This document shows positions 49,061 through 61,330 of a stretch of 64,000 bases of DNA, piece by piece. The stretch covers positions 3,172,142-3,236,141 of the forward strand of contig JAQFVV010006273.1 in assembly GCA_028023455.1 (NCBI GenBank), read 5' to 3'. Each line of letters begins with the position of its first letter. Position 1 is the stretch's first letter. Under the pieces are notes generated by a model. The model did not search any database. It was not told the origin of the DNA and saw nothing but the letters and a program-made list of their open reading frames with translations. Made by a program: the position numbers and the translations under genes. This DNA is from Epiperipatus broadwayi (lineage: Eukaryota > Onychophora > Udeonychophora > Euonychophora > Peripatidae).

Positions 49061-49251
49061 ATACATATATACATCAAATATACCATATATATATATATAT
49101 TATATATACCCACTGTATACAAATACCACATTTAATATTTATACTAAATATATATACACATCAATTATATCAAATATATATTCAAAATATATATCCTCAA
49201 AATCTGTATTACATTTGTATTTTGTAAAATATTTTATTGTATTAATAATAC

Positions 49252-50146
49252 CACTCAGTGCAAGCCAGAATAATCAATGGATGCAGGAAGGTGTGTACAT
49301 AAAATCCCTATCTTGTGCCTACTCATCCAATATTCCCAGATTAATTTCTAGCTTGTGGTTTTCATCAATGAGGAGCCTTAGATCTGAGAGCACTGCACCT
49401 AGATCTTAGGATCAAATGCAACCCTCCAGCAGTCACCTTTTACCTTTTTAAATCAAGTTCATTAGCTTCTATATTCATATAGATCTGAACTTAGTTCAGT
49501 ATCCATACTTTTTGATATCTTTGGATATTTAGTAACCACAGTCACTATAATTCTATTATGCAGGATTGGTATTAAACCACCAAACATCACATGGGCACCA
49601 TTTTTTAGGCTTACACAAGTTATTTACATAGAGACTAAACTCTCCATACAGTATCACCACTCAATGCAAACAGAGTAATCAATGGATGCAGAAAGGTTTG
49701 GGCATAAAATCCATATCTAGTGTCTACTCATCAATATCCCCAGACTAGTTTCTAACACCAAAAAGTATAGATGCTGAACTGAGTTTAGATCTATATGATT
49801 ATACAACCTAATGAAAACATTATTGTGTTTTCATTTTGGACTCAAAGCTTTATAGTTAGTTTAAAAAGATAAAAAGTGGCTGATGGAAGGTTGCATTACA
49901 TCCTAAGATCTAATTGCAGTGCTCTCAGATCCAAGGCTCCTCACTGATAAAAGCCACAAGCTAGAAGCTAGTCTGTGGATATTGGATGAGTAGGCACTAG
50001 ATAGGAATTTTATGCACAAACCTTCATGCATCCATTGAGTACTCTGGCTTGCACTGAATGGCACTACTGTATGGAGAGTTTAGCCTCTGTGTAAACAGAT
50101 TATGTAAGAATAAAGTATGGTGATCATATGATGTTTAGTGGTAAGA
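49252..50146. mobile_element. Family A composite, older copy
   Basis: Minus arm with ribozyme-derived block (49325-49383; C3 changed to T), body, tail and partial second monomer that stops inside the ribozyme (ccccagactagtttc) near 49753. It then flips to plus: body, ribozyme-derived block 49929-49987 (G8 changed to A, A15.1 to G), terminal motif and tail gatcatatgatgtttagtgg. No clear target-site duplication. Confidence 0.85.
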
Positions 50147-50149
50147 TTA

Positions 50150-52465
50150 TAAGTTTTTTTAAGTTATATATTTTGTATAATTTTGATACTATTAATTAAC
50201 ATAATAAAATAATATATTTTAATAAATATTAAGGACTTATCACCTTAATTTTTAATTATATAAATGTAATGTGGACTTTAAGGATATATATTTAATATAA
50301 ATATTAAATGTGGAATTTAAATACAATGTATACGTTTTGCATATAATTTTTGCATTTGTAGTATATTTAATTTATGTATATATACATGTGTGTGTAATAG
50401 GATATAAAAAGGAATCAATTTATAATGGGATATAACATTTATTGCATTGTTTATATGATAAACTATTTTATGTAAACTATTACCATTGAAGACTGCTGGT
50501 CAGGTGAAAGTGTCATATTAATTAAATTAAATTAAACAACAATGACTTTAAAAATTTGTATTTGCTTAATAATACTTCATAAACTATATTTCTTTTCATT
50601 TTCCAATTAAAACAGTAAATATTACATGTCTTTAAGATTGTTTTACAGTATAAATGAAGTTTCTTTTTTCAATGGAATACTGTTTTAAAAATTCAGATAT
50701 TATTTATTTCTTCACCTTGCAACATTCTTAGAATATGCTCTTTGTTGAATCTTATGTCACCACATCTTACAAAATAATATTGACTACTTTTTATGATCTT
50801 ATCATTGTATTGCCATAATATAATAAAATATTTTGTGTGTTTATATTATATCAATATGCATTATTTAAAGAAAGATAATAATCATCTCAGGAGGGTTTAA
50901 AAAAATGAAACTAGTAGATAACAGTTTACACACAGACAAAACTTTAAAAAATCCTCTATTTTTTATTAGTTGCCAATTAATGTTCTCCCTTCTGATCATT
51001 TTCCTTCTTACTAATTACATAAAAAACATTGGAAATGTTCATCAGAAAAATAAGCTAGTATCCTAGAGATATCTGTCTGCATTGGGATAATTTATTGAAC
51101 ACATTATTTTGGATACAAATAAATCTGCATTGTAATAGTAATAATTATAATAATAATTGTAATAGTAATCATTGTAATAATGATTATTTTGTACTTTAAA
51201 TTTTTACATTTATAATAGAATAGAAATGCATACATAGAAAGAAATTTTGAATAACAATTTTGTTATATAACTAAAATTCAAAAATTCACTGGCAAAATGT
51301 TAAAAAAAAAGTCGCACTATTGAATACTTTTATCTGTTTTGTTGTCATTAATAAAAATGAAAAATACTTAATTGTAAATTATTAGAGAAAAAAATATAGT
51401 TAGTAATAAATATGGCTGAACGTTTTCGAGGAACCATGCCTCATACTCATTACTAACTATATTTTTTTCTCTAATAATTTACAATTAAGTATTTTTCATT
51501 TTTACAAATAAGGAGAAATTAAAACCACATTTATGTCATTAATAAAGTAAATAATAAATTGAATAAAGTTAATTTTGCTATACATGTTGATAAAGTAAAA
51601 AACCATTATTTAATAATATAATGTTAAAACATCAGAAAAAGGATTAAAGCTTGTGATTGTAGCTTTAAAATAAAGATCTCAAAATAAATTGTGCAAAGAA
51701 AGCAGTAAGCAATAATAATAATGATTAATATCATCATGTAATTATAATACTCTATAGGACAAAAATCTAAAATCATTCAGTTCTCAAACAAAAATTATAA
51801 ATATACAAAAATACATTTAATGTAACCAATTATATAATTATTCCACTATAAAAAAATACTTTATAATAATTTTTCAGGTGACATATAAGGACACAATTAG
51901 CTCATTAAGATATATGACTTAGTGAAATAATGAGTTAATAAATAATGCATAAATATTTTCATTTAGATGATTATTTAAGCAAGACCTCTTACATCTTGCC
52001 AAAGTAATAAATTAGTATACATTGCTTAAGTGCTCATTTATAATAATATTAAAAAATATAGATCTATAGTGTATAATTGAGATATCAGTTGTATTACAGA
52101 TATATTTAATTTGAGAATTATATTAATGTATGCGCTTTTGACATTGTAAAAAAGAATTGCATATTAAATGAAAAATGATTCTTTGATTCCTCTTTGAGAT
52201 CTTACTGGAGTTAAACAGGGCAAATTGCATCAGCCAGCATAGTGAACTTATTGGCTTTTTTAATCATAAGATGAAAAACATTATGATCTAACTGAAATAT
52301 CAGTTAAGTTTCGTGAAAACAGAATGATATTGGAACACAAATATAATTTAGGTATTTAAAAATTTAGATATAATTATAGGGGATTTGAACAGAAGACTTT
52401 CAATCTTCCTTCAGCTATCCACTCTATCCCATACAATCAAAACACATATGACCACACACGTGAAA
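50150..52465. other. AT-rich non-coding stretch
   Basis: Contains the 51352-51504 hairpin. A minus-strand stretch near 50710-50780 stays open (YFVRCGDIRFNKEHILRM) but is too short to assign. No exon recognised. Confidence 0.45.
51352..51504 (-). repeat. 56-bp-arm hairpin with hammerhead-like loop
   Basis: Arms 51352-51407 and 51449-51504 are almost perfect inverted repeats. On the minus strand the 41-nt loop reads GAGTATGAGGCATGG, then TTCCTCGAAAACGTTC and AGCC. GAGG/CCTC pairs as helix II, GAAA follows, AACGTT is a palindromic helix III, and GTTC|AGCC fits a cleavage site. The CTG of CTGANGA is not conserved (AGTATGA), so it is probably inactive. The hairpin stem would extend helix I. Confidence 0.65.
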
Positions 52466-52469
52466 AAGG

Positions 52470-52930
52470 TAAATGATCTCCAGTAAATGAATTTTATGCT
52501 GAACAGGCATTCATCAGTTGATCCAGATCATCATCTGTCACTCATATATATAATTAATGTTTGATTTATATTAAGATAGAAAATCTTCAAATTTTAATGA
52601 ACAGGCTTCAATCTACTCTACCATCCAACTCTTCAGCCATCCATACTATTGAAATTCTGATGACAACACACCAAACCCTTTATTGGTGCCAATATTATAG
52701 TCATGCCCATGTTACCTTTAAATCATTCTGAGCCCTCATGTGTAATACCTTGTCCATTTAAATTATATGTATTATATATGTGTTGGAAGATGATGACCTG
52801 AACCAACTGATGAGTACTGGTTCAGCATAATATATATATATATATATTGAAGCAGATGATCTGATGCTCAGATCCTGCTTCACAGCCCACATCCAATCTC
52901 CTACCACCTAACTGTATTCAAACCCACCTT
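52470..52930. mobile_element. Family C: minus copy abutting a plus copy
   Basis: 52480-52770 is a minus-oriented family C unit with a decayed ribozyme near 52490-52530 (CTGATGA kept, GAAA reads AAAA) and the conserved gaacaggcttcaat body. At about 52775 it switches to plus, with ribozyme-derived ccaactgatgagtactggtt at 52804-52823; its GAAATA became an (AT)n run. The inverted-then-direct layout repeats the family A pattern. Confidence 0.65.
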
Positions 52931-52934
52931 TACG

Positions 52935-52951
52935 CACGTATATACATAGCT

Positions 52952-52993
<42 letters not shown>

Positions 52994-55885
52994 CTTTTGG
53001 TTAGTATTATAACATAAATCACATTAACACTTATGTATTTTAATTTAAAATATTTTATTTAATAATATTCTCATGTATATACGGGCATAAATAATATCTA
53101 TATATTTCAGTGTAGGAGATTGCGAATAAATTAAGTTATATTATATATATAAGATATTATATATGAAACTTTTTTTTTTTTTCATATATAATTTTGTAGC
53201 CAGAAGTGATGCAATCATGTTAAGAAGTCTCTCGAAAAACAATTACCCGGAAGATCCCTTAGATTAAAGTAAAAGATTACAAATTGGTAATAATAAAATA
53301 AACCCATTAGTGGAAATTGTCCACGCTAGCTTGTTTTAAAATCATAAGATATATTTTTAAACAATCGTTCGAGAAACTGATAACAAACTTGCATTGTTTC
53401 AAACATCTTACTAGATAAGAGTATCCGGTCAAACTATTCTAGATGAAACTAAGTGCTTAAACTGCCTCAGGTCCAGCAGTAGTTGCTAAGTTACAGCTTC
53501 AAAATAAAAGTATATATATTGCTGGATTTGAATCCACAAGGGGAGGAGACCATTAAATAACTATGTTGTTATATATATTCCATGCCAGTTTTAATTCTCA
53601 CTCAATGTATCGTGAGTAGGAAATTTCACCTTGTCCCTCCGTTCTAATATGCTGTTCCCATGAACGAAGCTCTGCATCCCATACTACTGAACTTTATGTA
53701 TATTTTTCCAGTGAAAGTGAAATGCTATCTCTCAAATTAATAATGCTACCCTAGATCTAGTGAAACAATACCAATGGACTGAATCCTAGTGAAATCGCTC
53801 TTCTAAATAAGCAAGGTAAAAGAACTTTGACCACTTGCAATTCTTAAATCCTGCCTTCTCTGTAATATTTATAATTTAAATCATCTATTTTAAATGTCTT
53901 CAAAATATGTATTCGTATAACTCTGTATAACTAATTATATTAAGCCTCCTATATAATGATTTTCTTTTCTTTTATTTCCAAGCGGCAAATAATTTTCATT
54001 TACATTTATGTATTTATATTTTAAAATAAATGCCAATAGTATTCTAAAATCATCAGCATATAATTCATCTTCGTTTCCCCACCCATCATTTACTGGGTAA
54101 ATAATTTATAATTTGATCAAAACAAGTCTTATTTGACTTGCCCAGGTGCTCGCGATTTTAGATAAATAAACTAATTATATTTTTCATGTTTGCTGTAGAA
54201 AAACAGATTTGACATCTGTTTTTCACATTCTCCTTCCTAAATAATGCACTATCTTTTATTCTTAAATTATATTATATATGTAAAACCCATCTTAGCTATT
54301 ACCACCACCAACTTATTTTATAATAATTTATATATTTTCACAAGGGCATTGATTAACCAAAATTGAGATTTATTAAATGTGTAAAAAGTAATAAATAATA
54401 TTAAGTAACATAATGTAAGGGGGAGGGGGATCTTAAGAGCTTAGTTTTATATTTAAGTATAATTATTACCCATGTTTGCTTAGTGAAGCCATATCATTAT
54501 GCCGAATATTTCATGATTTATGGGCAATAAATCTGTTTCGATAATCTTTAGAATTATATTTATATTATATTATTAAGCATTTCGTGCATAAAGGCAATTT
54601 CGTTTATATATGTTCATGCTTCTTTCTCACATGGAGGTCATCGCACAGTCAAGCCCCATCATTGTTCTCACTGTCCTTAAACCAGGCTGTCAAAACCACC
54701 TGGGGGACATCCAAGGTCTTACGAGCATGCTTTATACGGGGATCGCTCTGGAAAAACCAGCCCAATAATGACATAGCCGGCCGCCCTTCATCTCAATACC
54801 GACCCTGCCTATGTTGCAGAGGAAATCGGTCAACTTTGTTCTTAAAATTCATGAAGCACACTCCAGGATCCATAATTGGACCAATCCAATCAGCCGCCAT
54901 GCATGCACCGCCTTTCAGTGTCTTATTAGTCGCCCAGAAGTATTCATAAGCCGTAATGCAATGATTTCTTTAAACAGACATATTTCCATTAGTTTAATAT
55001 AAGTATTAATGCGATAGATTTAGTATCGTTTATATAATTATTCATTACCCATCCCGCGCATTAATTATCTATAACTCAAATTAATCATAATATTGAATGT
55101 AACCAAGTGTAATATCTGCTTATGAAATTATTATTGCTTAAATTAAGTAAATGCTCTTTTCGTCTCTGGGGGTGTAATAGTATTCCAACAAGGTATTCTA
55201 ATAGCGCTAATTCATTTAATCACATATATATATTATTGGCATAGCTGCAAATATAATGTTATCATTAAATATGAATCAAACACATATATATGTAATACTC
55301 ATGAGGCTAACATCGGCTAAATAACCTGACATAATTTTATTATTAATAAATCTTAAATATATATATTAAAATCGAACCATTGCTTTCTTTTAGTTAAGTT
55401 AAAATATTAAGTTATTACTTATGCTAAATATGACTAGATGATCTCCGCTCAATACATAATTAATATGCTAGGTCACGAGCCTTCATTGCTCTTAAAATAT
55501 AGCTAGTTATTAAGTTATTCTATCATATAAGTTTAGCCTAGAGTCTTTTTGTGTCTTTGATGATCGATGCCGGCGGGTGAGAAGTAAATTAATCGATGTC
55601 ATCGGGATTGTTGCTCATAATGTTATAGATCTGGGAAATAGGCAAATAGGGCAGAATTCATGAGTGTTCCTGACCTGTGTATCTTGTGCACGATTGGATT
55701 CGAGGTACTTTTGCCTAGATGCTAGATCTTGTTACGTGAACATACAAATCCGACCGGCACAGATTTTTTTTTCTTTCTCTGGGTTTGGCACGTCAATGTA
55801 GGGCTTCGAATACAAACACCCATATAAATTATACTTGTATTCAAATATTACAGATGCAGCATGTATCCGGCCTATCCCCCTTCTG
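52935..55885. other. 3-kb segment of different composition between inverted family C copies
   Basis: Less AT-rich than its surroundings in places (53600-53760, 54600-54960, 55540-55900), with a purine run taagggggagggggatctt at 54415-54434. Family C copies flank it in inverted orientation. No terminal repeats of its own and no recognised domain. It may be an old mobile element or transferred DNA. Confidence 0.35.
54584..55002 (-). pseudogene. GC-richer broken coding island, unidentified
   Basis: On the minus strand, from about 54950 to 54640, one frame reads YFWATNKTLKGGACMAAD, WIGPIMDPGVCFMNFKNK, then after a stop GWFFQSDPRIKHARK and QVVLTAWFKDSENN. These are protein-like strings with codon variety unlike the AT-rich neighbours, broken by at least two stops. 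The plus strand also has an open 121-codon frame but of lower protein-like quality. I do not recognise the family. A transposase or viral fragment is possible. Confidence 0.4.
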
Positions 55886-55889
55886 TGTA

Positions 55890-56275
55890 TTTAAATGGTC
55901 AAGGTCCTGTACATGAGAGGTTAGAATTTTTTAAAGTCAACATGGGCATGACTATAATATATTAACATCAGTAAGGAATTTGGGTGTTCTATCATCAGAT
56001 TTTCAATGGTATGGATGGATGAAGAGTTGGAGGGGTGGAGTAGATTGAGGCCTGTCCATTAAAGTTTGAAGAATTGCTATCTTAATATAAATTAAGCACT
56101 AATTATATATGTGTGTGGGAGATGATGGCTTGAACCAAATAATGAGGGCTGTTTTAGCATGAAATATATATATTGGCAACCATTTATCTGTTTCACATGT
56201 GGGTAGTCATGTATACAAGGATACTTGAAAGAGCTTGAAAGTCTCTGTTAAAATCCTTTATAATATATAATCATG
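55890..56275 (+). mobile_element. Family C copy, decayed hammerhead
   Basis: Body gtatttaaatggtcaagg, aacatgggcatgactataat, gaagagttggagg, gaggcctgtccattaaagtt. The ribozyme-derived block at 56132-56180 keeps ACCAA/TTGG, helix II and GAAA but CTGATGA reads ATAATGA. It ends with ttgaaagtctctgtt, a decayed form of the B-box-like block. Confidence 0.65.
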
Positions 56276-56299
56276 ATAAACAAAATAAAATTAGGGCCC

Positions 56300-57690
56300 T
56301 TATTCCCAGAAAGCTATAAAGTTGTCAGAGGCAAGCCAGCCAAAAACAGATATGGCAAAAAATTCTCTGAAAGTCAATCCACGATGCACAAAGAACCAAA
56401 AAAAAAAAAATATTCACCCATGTTTTTACAACTGAATTGTCTGGAATTTTGATTGAAGATGTGAATAACTAATTAAATCTGTGAAAAAGAGAAAAATTCC
56501 AGAAAATGATGGAATTATTATTGAAATCTTGGCAAATTATATATCAAATGTCTTAATGATAAAGAAGTAAAAAAATGCAGTAGTAATATTGAATAATTAC
56601 AACACTTCTACATTGAACTTTGAACTCTAACTAACCCAAAAAATAAATTTGACTTAAAAATGTTTTTGCATAGCAGATGACATTCAAGTATTGGGAGTTA
56701 TTATAGAAAGAACCAATAAATATGAATTGCCACTATGTTCAAATTTGTAGATAATAAAAAAGGCATTTAATTTTATAACCTTTTCTGGGATGATTAAAAC
56801 ATTGGATCATCAAAATACAGATCCAGGATATTGTCACATTGTGAAGAATATTTATAAAATGCAACAACCACATGTAATGGTATTAAGAAGTTTGATATTG
56901 AAAAGAATGTATGACAGAGATGCTTTGATATCTTCAAAATTTTTTACATAGTTTTACAAGAAGTATTATGTAAATTAAAATGGAATGCTAAAGGAATAAA
57001 AGTAAATACAGATTATTTGAATCATTTAGATTCATCAGATAATGTGTTTGTTTTTGAAAATAATAACTTCAGAGCATCAGGAAATGTTGCAAGAGTTATC
57101 AAATTAAAGTAAGACAGTAGAACTAAAGATAAATATTGAAAGGACTAAAATAATGTTCAATAGATTTTCTCAGAAAAAGAAAATGAAGACTGACAATCAT
57201 TGGATCAAATAAATCATAAAATTAAATTTGAATGGGAAGTTTTTGTTCAAATTTTTAATAAATGTGTTTTATCAGTTTTTACTTACTTAACAGAAGAACA
57301 TTTCAAAGATTTCAAATTACTGAACAAAAGAATAGAGAGATGTATTTAAGAGTAACAAAAAAGTTCAAAAATAAAATTCATGGATGAGAGAACAAACAGT
57401 TATCTTGGACATAACTGAAAGAATTAAAAAACTGATATTGATAAAAAAAATGATTACAGATTTACAGTTAGTCAGTCTTAAACTAGATCTTATGAGATTG
57501 TTAAAGATCTAGAAATTGACCACATATGAGATGGACGAATAAAATAAGAAATTTTGCTAGTGTATTGTGGAAGTGAAGGTTATGGATGGACGAAATTGGA
57601 TTAAACATAGTGAGATCAGCTTGCAGTGGATCAATATTGATGGAAAATTATGATAATGATGCACCTTTTAAATGTATCACATTCAATAAT
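56300..57690 (+). pseudogene. LINE reverse transcriptase remnant (RTE/CR1-like)
   Basis: From about 56725 the plus strand reads KYELPLCSNL, DNKKAFNFITFSGMIKTL, and GYCHIVKNIYKM, the RT pattern ...VDY.KAFD.I.....LL..L...G.....I..IY. The D of the first catalytic box is replaced (KAFNF). Further pieces near 57330-57640 match the C-terminal LINE pattern. Many stops and frameshifts; dead. Confidence 0.65.
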
Positions 57691-57699
57691 TATATGTTA

Positions 57700-59170
57700 T
57701 ACATTAATATAAAGTAAATAAGTTATGCTTAAAAAATAAGATTCAATATTATTTTCAATTATGTTTAGTGATATAATGACTTGGAGTAAGTAATGAAAGA
57801 GATTGACAGAAAAAGATTCTGTAATTTTTTTTATAGTTATAGTTTATAAAATAGTGAGCTAATAGAGGATCCTTAAGTGCTTATTCATAATATATTGTAT
57901 CTGCCCAGGTTGGAGCTGTATATCACAGTATATATAAATATATAAAGAAAGTTTAATGATCTTATTTAATGTCATTACACTTGATCTTGATAGATAATGG
58001 AGTATAAATGTAAACTAGATAACCATGGTAACCTCATATTTTAAAATAATATTATTTATTATTAATATTATCGTCAAGTCATCAATTGTTGTGATCAATT
58101 TAGGGAAAATATAAATAAGTGAATAGATAAATAAATACTGAAAAATAATTAGGTAAATCATAAAATAAGTCACTTGAACAAAATCATTATTATTACTTAT
58201 TGGTATCCATTTTATTACATTCACAATAACAACTTATTGAAATTAAATACTCATATTTCATATATGTTTATTTATTTTGTTTATTGGAATATATTATTAA
58301 AGATATATGTTAAATTTTTGTATTAAATATGGATATTTATTAGAAGGTATTGGAAATATCATGTAAACTCTTTATTTTTAGTTTTTTTTAAAAAATTTTA
58401 TTAAAATTGTGAAATGAAATTTTTTTTACTCTATCCAATATTTTTAAAGTTTTCATTTCATGCTTTAATTGGAGACAAATTTTATTAAACTCAAAGAGCT
58501 ACCTTTGAGTTTAATTGAACAGTTAACTTAGTAACATTAATGTTAGCAAAGACGTGTTATAGATAGAATTGAAACAGTTCAATTCTAATCTTATAACTTC
58601 TATCATTGCTTAGAACTGATGCTTTCACATTTGTCTTTAAAAATTATGAGTTTTATTTTTTAAAAATAATTAATTTCTAAAACCATGGAAGAATAAAAAT
58701 GTAACCATCTCCCCATTCAATGAGGCAGTTCATTGATGAAATTCCAGGGGAAATGATAAAATGTATTATAGAAAAAAAAATCCATCAAAATTTGTTGTAT
58801 TGTAAGTAAGCTATAAAATATTCTGTTGTTAAAATTTGAGATTTTACCTATGTATTTGTGATGAATACAAACCCTATGATGTGTGTATAGATATATTTTT
58901 GATCAATGAATTTCATAAAATCAATTAGTTCAACTTCTATGTGAGATTAAGCAATTGGAATTTCACTTTATTGATTTGGGAAAAATGCTAGTGTTTATTA
59001 TTCATTTGGAAGTAACTGAATTTTGTCAATGAAAGAATTCACTTCATACATTACTATCAAGAAAAAAAATAAAGCCAGTGATGTGCAGATTTTGCATTGA
59101 TCAAGTATCTGTTATTTTAAAAGATTGGATAAATTTAGACTTGAACGGAAAATATCCGAATTTAAAAACA
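57700..59170. other. AT-rich non-coding stretch
   Basis: No exon or recognised repeat. Confidence 0.45.
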
Positions 59171-59189
59171 AAAGTAATTGAACTCAAAT

Positions 59190-59346
59190 TAAAACACCAA
59201 ACATCACATGATCACCATCTCATGCTAGCACATAACTGTTAGTAAACAGGCAAAAACTCTCCATATAGTAGTGCCACCTTGTGCTAACCAGAGTATCCAT
59301 TGATTACTCTGGTTAGCACAAGATGGCACTACTATATGGAGACTTT
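59190..59346. mobile_element. Short family A hairpin element
   Basis: 157 bp flanked by TTGAACTCAAAT (59178-59189) and TTGAATTCGAAT (59347-59358), two transitions apart. Tail at left, then a near-perfect hairpin: ccaccttgtgctaaccagag faces ctctggttagcacaagatgg. No ribozyme. Confidence 0.82.
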
Positions 59347-59359
59347 TTGAATTCGAATA

Positions 59360-60600
59360 CTCAATTGTTATTATTCATGCTTGTCTTCTCTACTTCAAGG
59401 AGAATTGTTTCTATGCATTTTAATCAGAAACAAGGAAAACAATAGCTGCAATGGACCAGTTGGTAAAAAGGAAGAATGAGACTTTTTACTTATGTGGTAT
59501 GATATCTATGTGTATAGATTTTTCATTAAAAAAATGTTTTGTTCATATTTTTATTTTAAAATATAGGATCAAATAGTATATACAGGTTATTATTATCATT
59601 TAAACTCTTATCTGATGATATAGATTAATTTATGACTCAATGTTTTCAAATACTCATTTTTTTTTTAAGATTTAACACGAGGATATTTATATAGAAGGGT
59701 TTAATACAATAGATTTTCACATTGGTTTAATTATTTAGAAATTATATTAGTGAATAAATAAGGGTCAATTTTTATTTGATCACATTTTTTTTTATCATTG
59801 TATATTCTATTTAAATTATAAGGAAGATATTTGGAATCTCTCCTTCAGTTTATATATAGTATTATTGCCGTAAAACACACTTTTGAGTTTCACATATATT
59901 TTTATTTATTATTTGTTATTGATTTTTATTTAGTAATAGACTATCAAATCAATTATATATATTAAAGAGAAATAGTATTTGTACTTTTCAACTGGCTACA
60001 GTTTTAGTCAATTGCATATGTTTGTTTATTTTATTTTCAGTACCATCATGATTAATTTTTATTATAAATCAATAAATTTAGACTTGGTTGAAACCCACAA
60101 AATCTAATTTTTTTTTTAAGTGTGCAAGGTAAAAGATCAAACCGATATAGGAAAGAGAAATGGGATTAGATACATGTATATTTTATTATACAATTATTAT
60201 TTAAGTCTAATTAGATAATATCATCTTATCTTGTTCAGTTAATAAATCTTAATAGATTTTATTCTGTCATTAGTCAGAATGATTTGCTTTAATTATCTCT
60301 GAACTTCTTTGAGGTGGTAAATTTTATTAACTAATATATCTTAATATGTTGGACAACTGCCAATAGTTATTTTATATAGTTTAATTGTTATACAAACATT
60401 TTAATAATTGATTGACTAGAGATTTGAAATAGGTGCATAGGATTAGTTTCAATAATAATTTATTATTTCTAATGTATACAGTGATGTGTAACCATACAAT
60501 TGAGGTTTACATTGTTGTTCTAACTATCTTGTTATTTCCATTTGGGTTCTGATAAGTCTATGTTGTGCAATATGGTGTGAACATTAAATCTTTCACATAT
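59360..60600. other. AT-rich non-coding stretch
   Basis: No features recognised between the family A hairpin and the LINE 3' side. Confidence 0.45.
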
Positions 60601-60919
60601 TTGTTATCTGATTGTTAGCCCCCTCCCCTTTTTTTTCCTTGTTGTTAGTTTGGCATATTGTATAATGTCCAAGTGTCCTCAAATATTTTTGACAATGCCA
60701 GGAGTTAGTTGGTCTCTCCTGGATTTTTAATCATTGTTTGGAAAAAACCTGTTTTATAGTAGGTTGTGGGGGTTCCATGATTATTTTACAACATGTAACC
60801 CATATGGCATAGTTCAAAAATATTGAGAGCCATATTATTGGATAGGTTTTAGTATTGATACTATCCTTTGAAGATGAGATCGGTTGGAAATCTATCTTGG
60901 TGTTGGAGAGTATGATTTC

Positions 60920-61324
60920 TCAGATCACTCTGAATCCCGTACATTGTGAGAAGAGGTGTGCCGATGTCTCATCGCTGTTCATACAAATGCTCTTAGTAGG
61001 GTCTATGTTGTTACCACATTTGTAAAAGTGGAAGTGATTAGTAGGTAGTCTGTTAATGTTGTATTTAATGAGGAAGTCTAGGTATTTGGCCTCTAGACTC
61101 CATCTTTTAAAGTTAGATACCAGTTTCTGATTATTGTAATAAAATGTGTTGATTATAAAATGTAAGATTGGATGGAGGATTGTGTATGCTTGCCATAATG
61201 ATATTTTAGAATTGAATGTGAACTCAGTTATTGGACAGTGCTGTTTGATAAAACTTGTGTTTCTAGTGATCCATGTTTGTCTGTCTGGTAGGGGGCGGTC
61301 AGTGGGTGTTACCTTTTGAAGCAA
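60920..61324 (-). pseudogene. LINE C-terminal domain
   Basis: Continues the RT frame after one TAA. Ends FYKCGNNIDPTKSICMNSDE then TSAHLFSQCTGFRVI, a C...C...H...C arrangement like the terminal zinc-binding motif of many LINE ORF2 proteins. Confidence 0.75.
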
Positions 61325-61330
61325 AGCTTT

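Noticed and set aside
49038-49409. 123-codon plus-strand open frame
   Set aside because: First part is an ATAT-rich simple repeat and the rest is antisense of a family A element.
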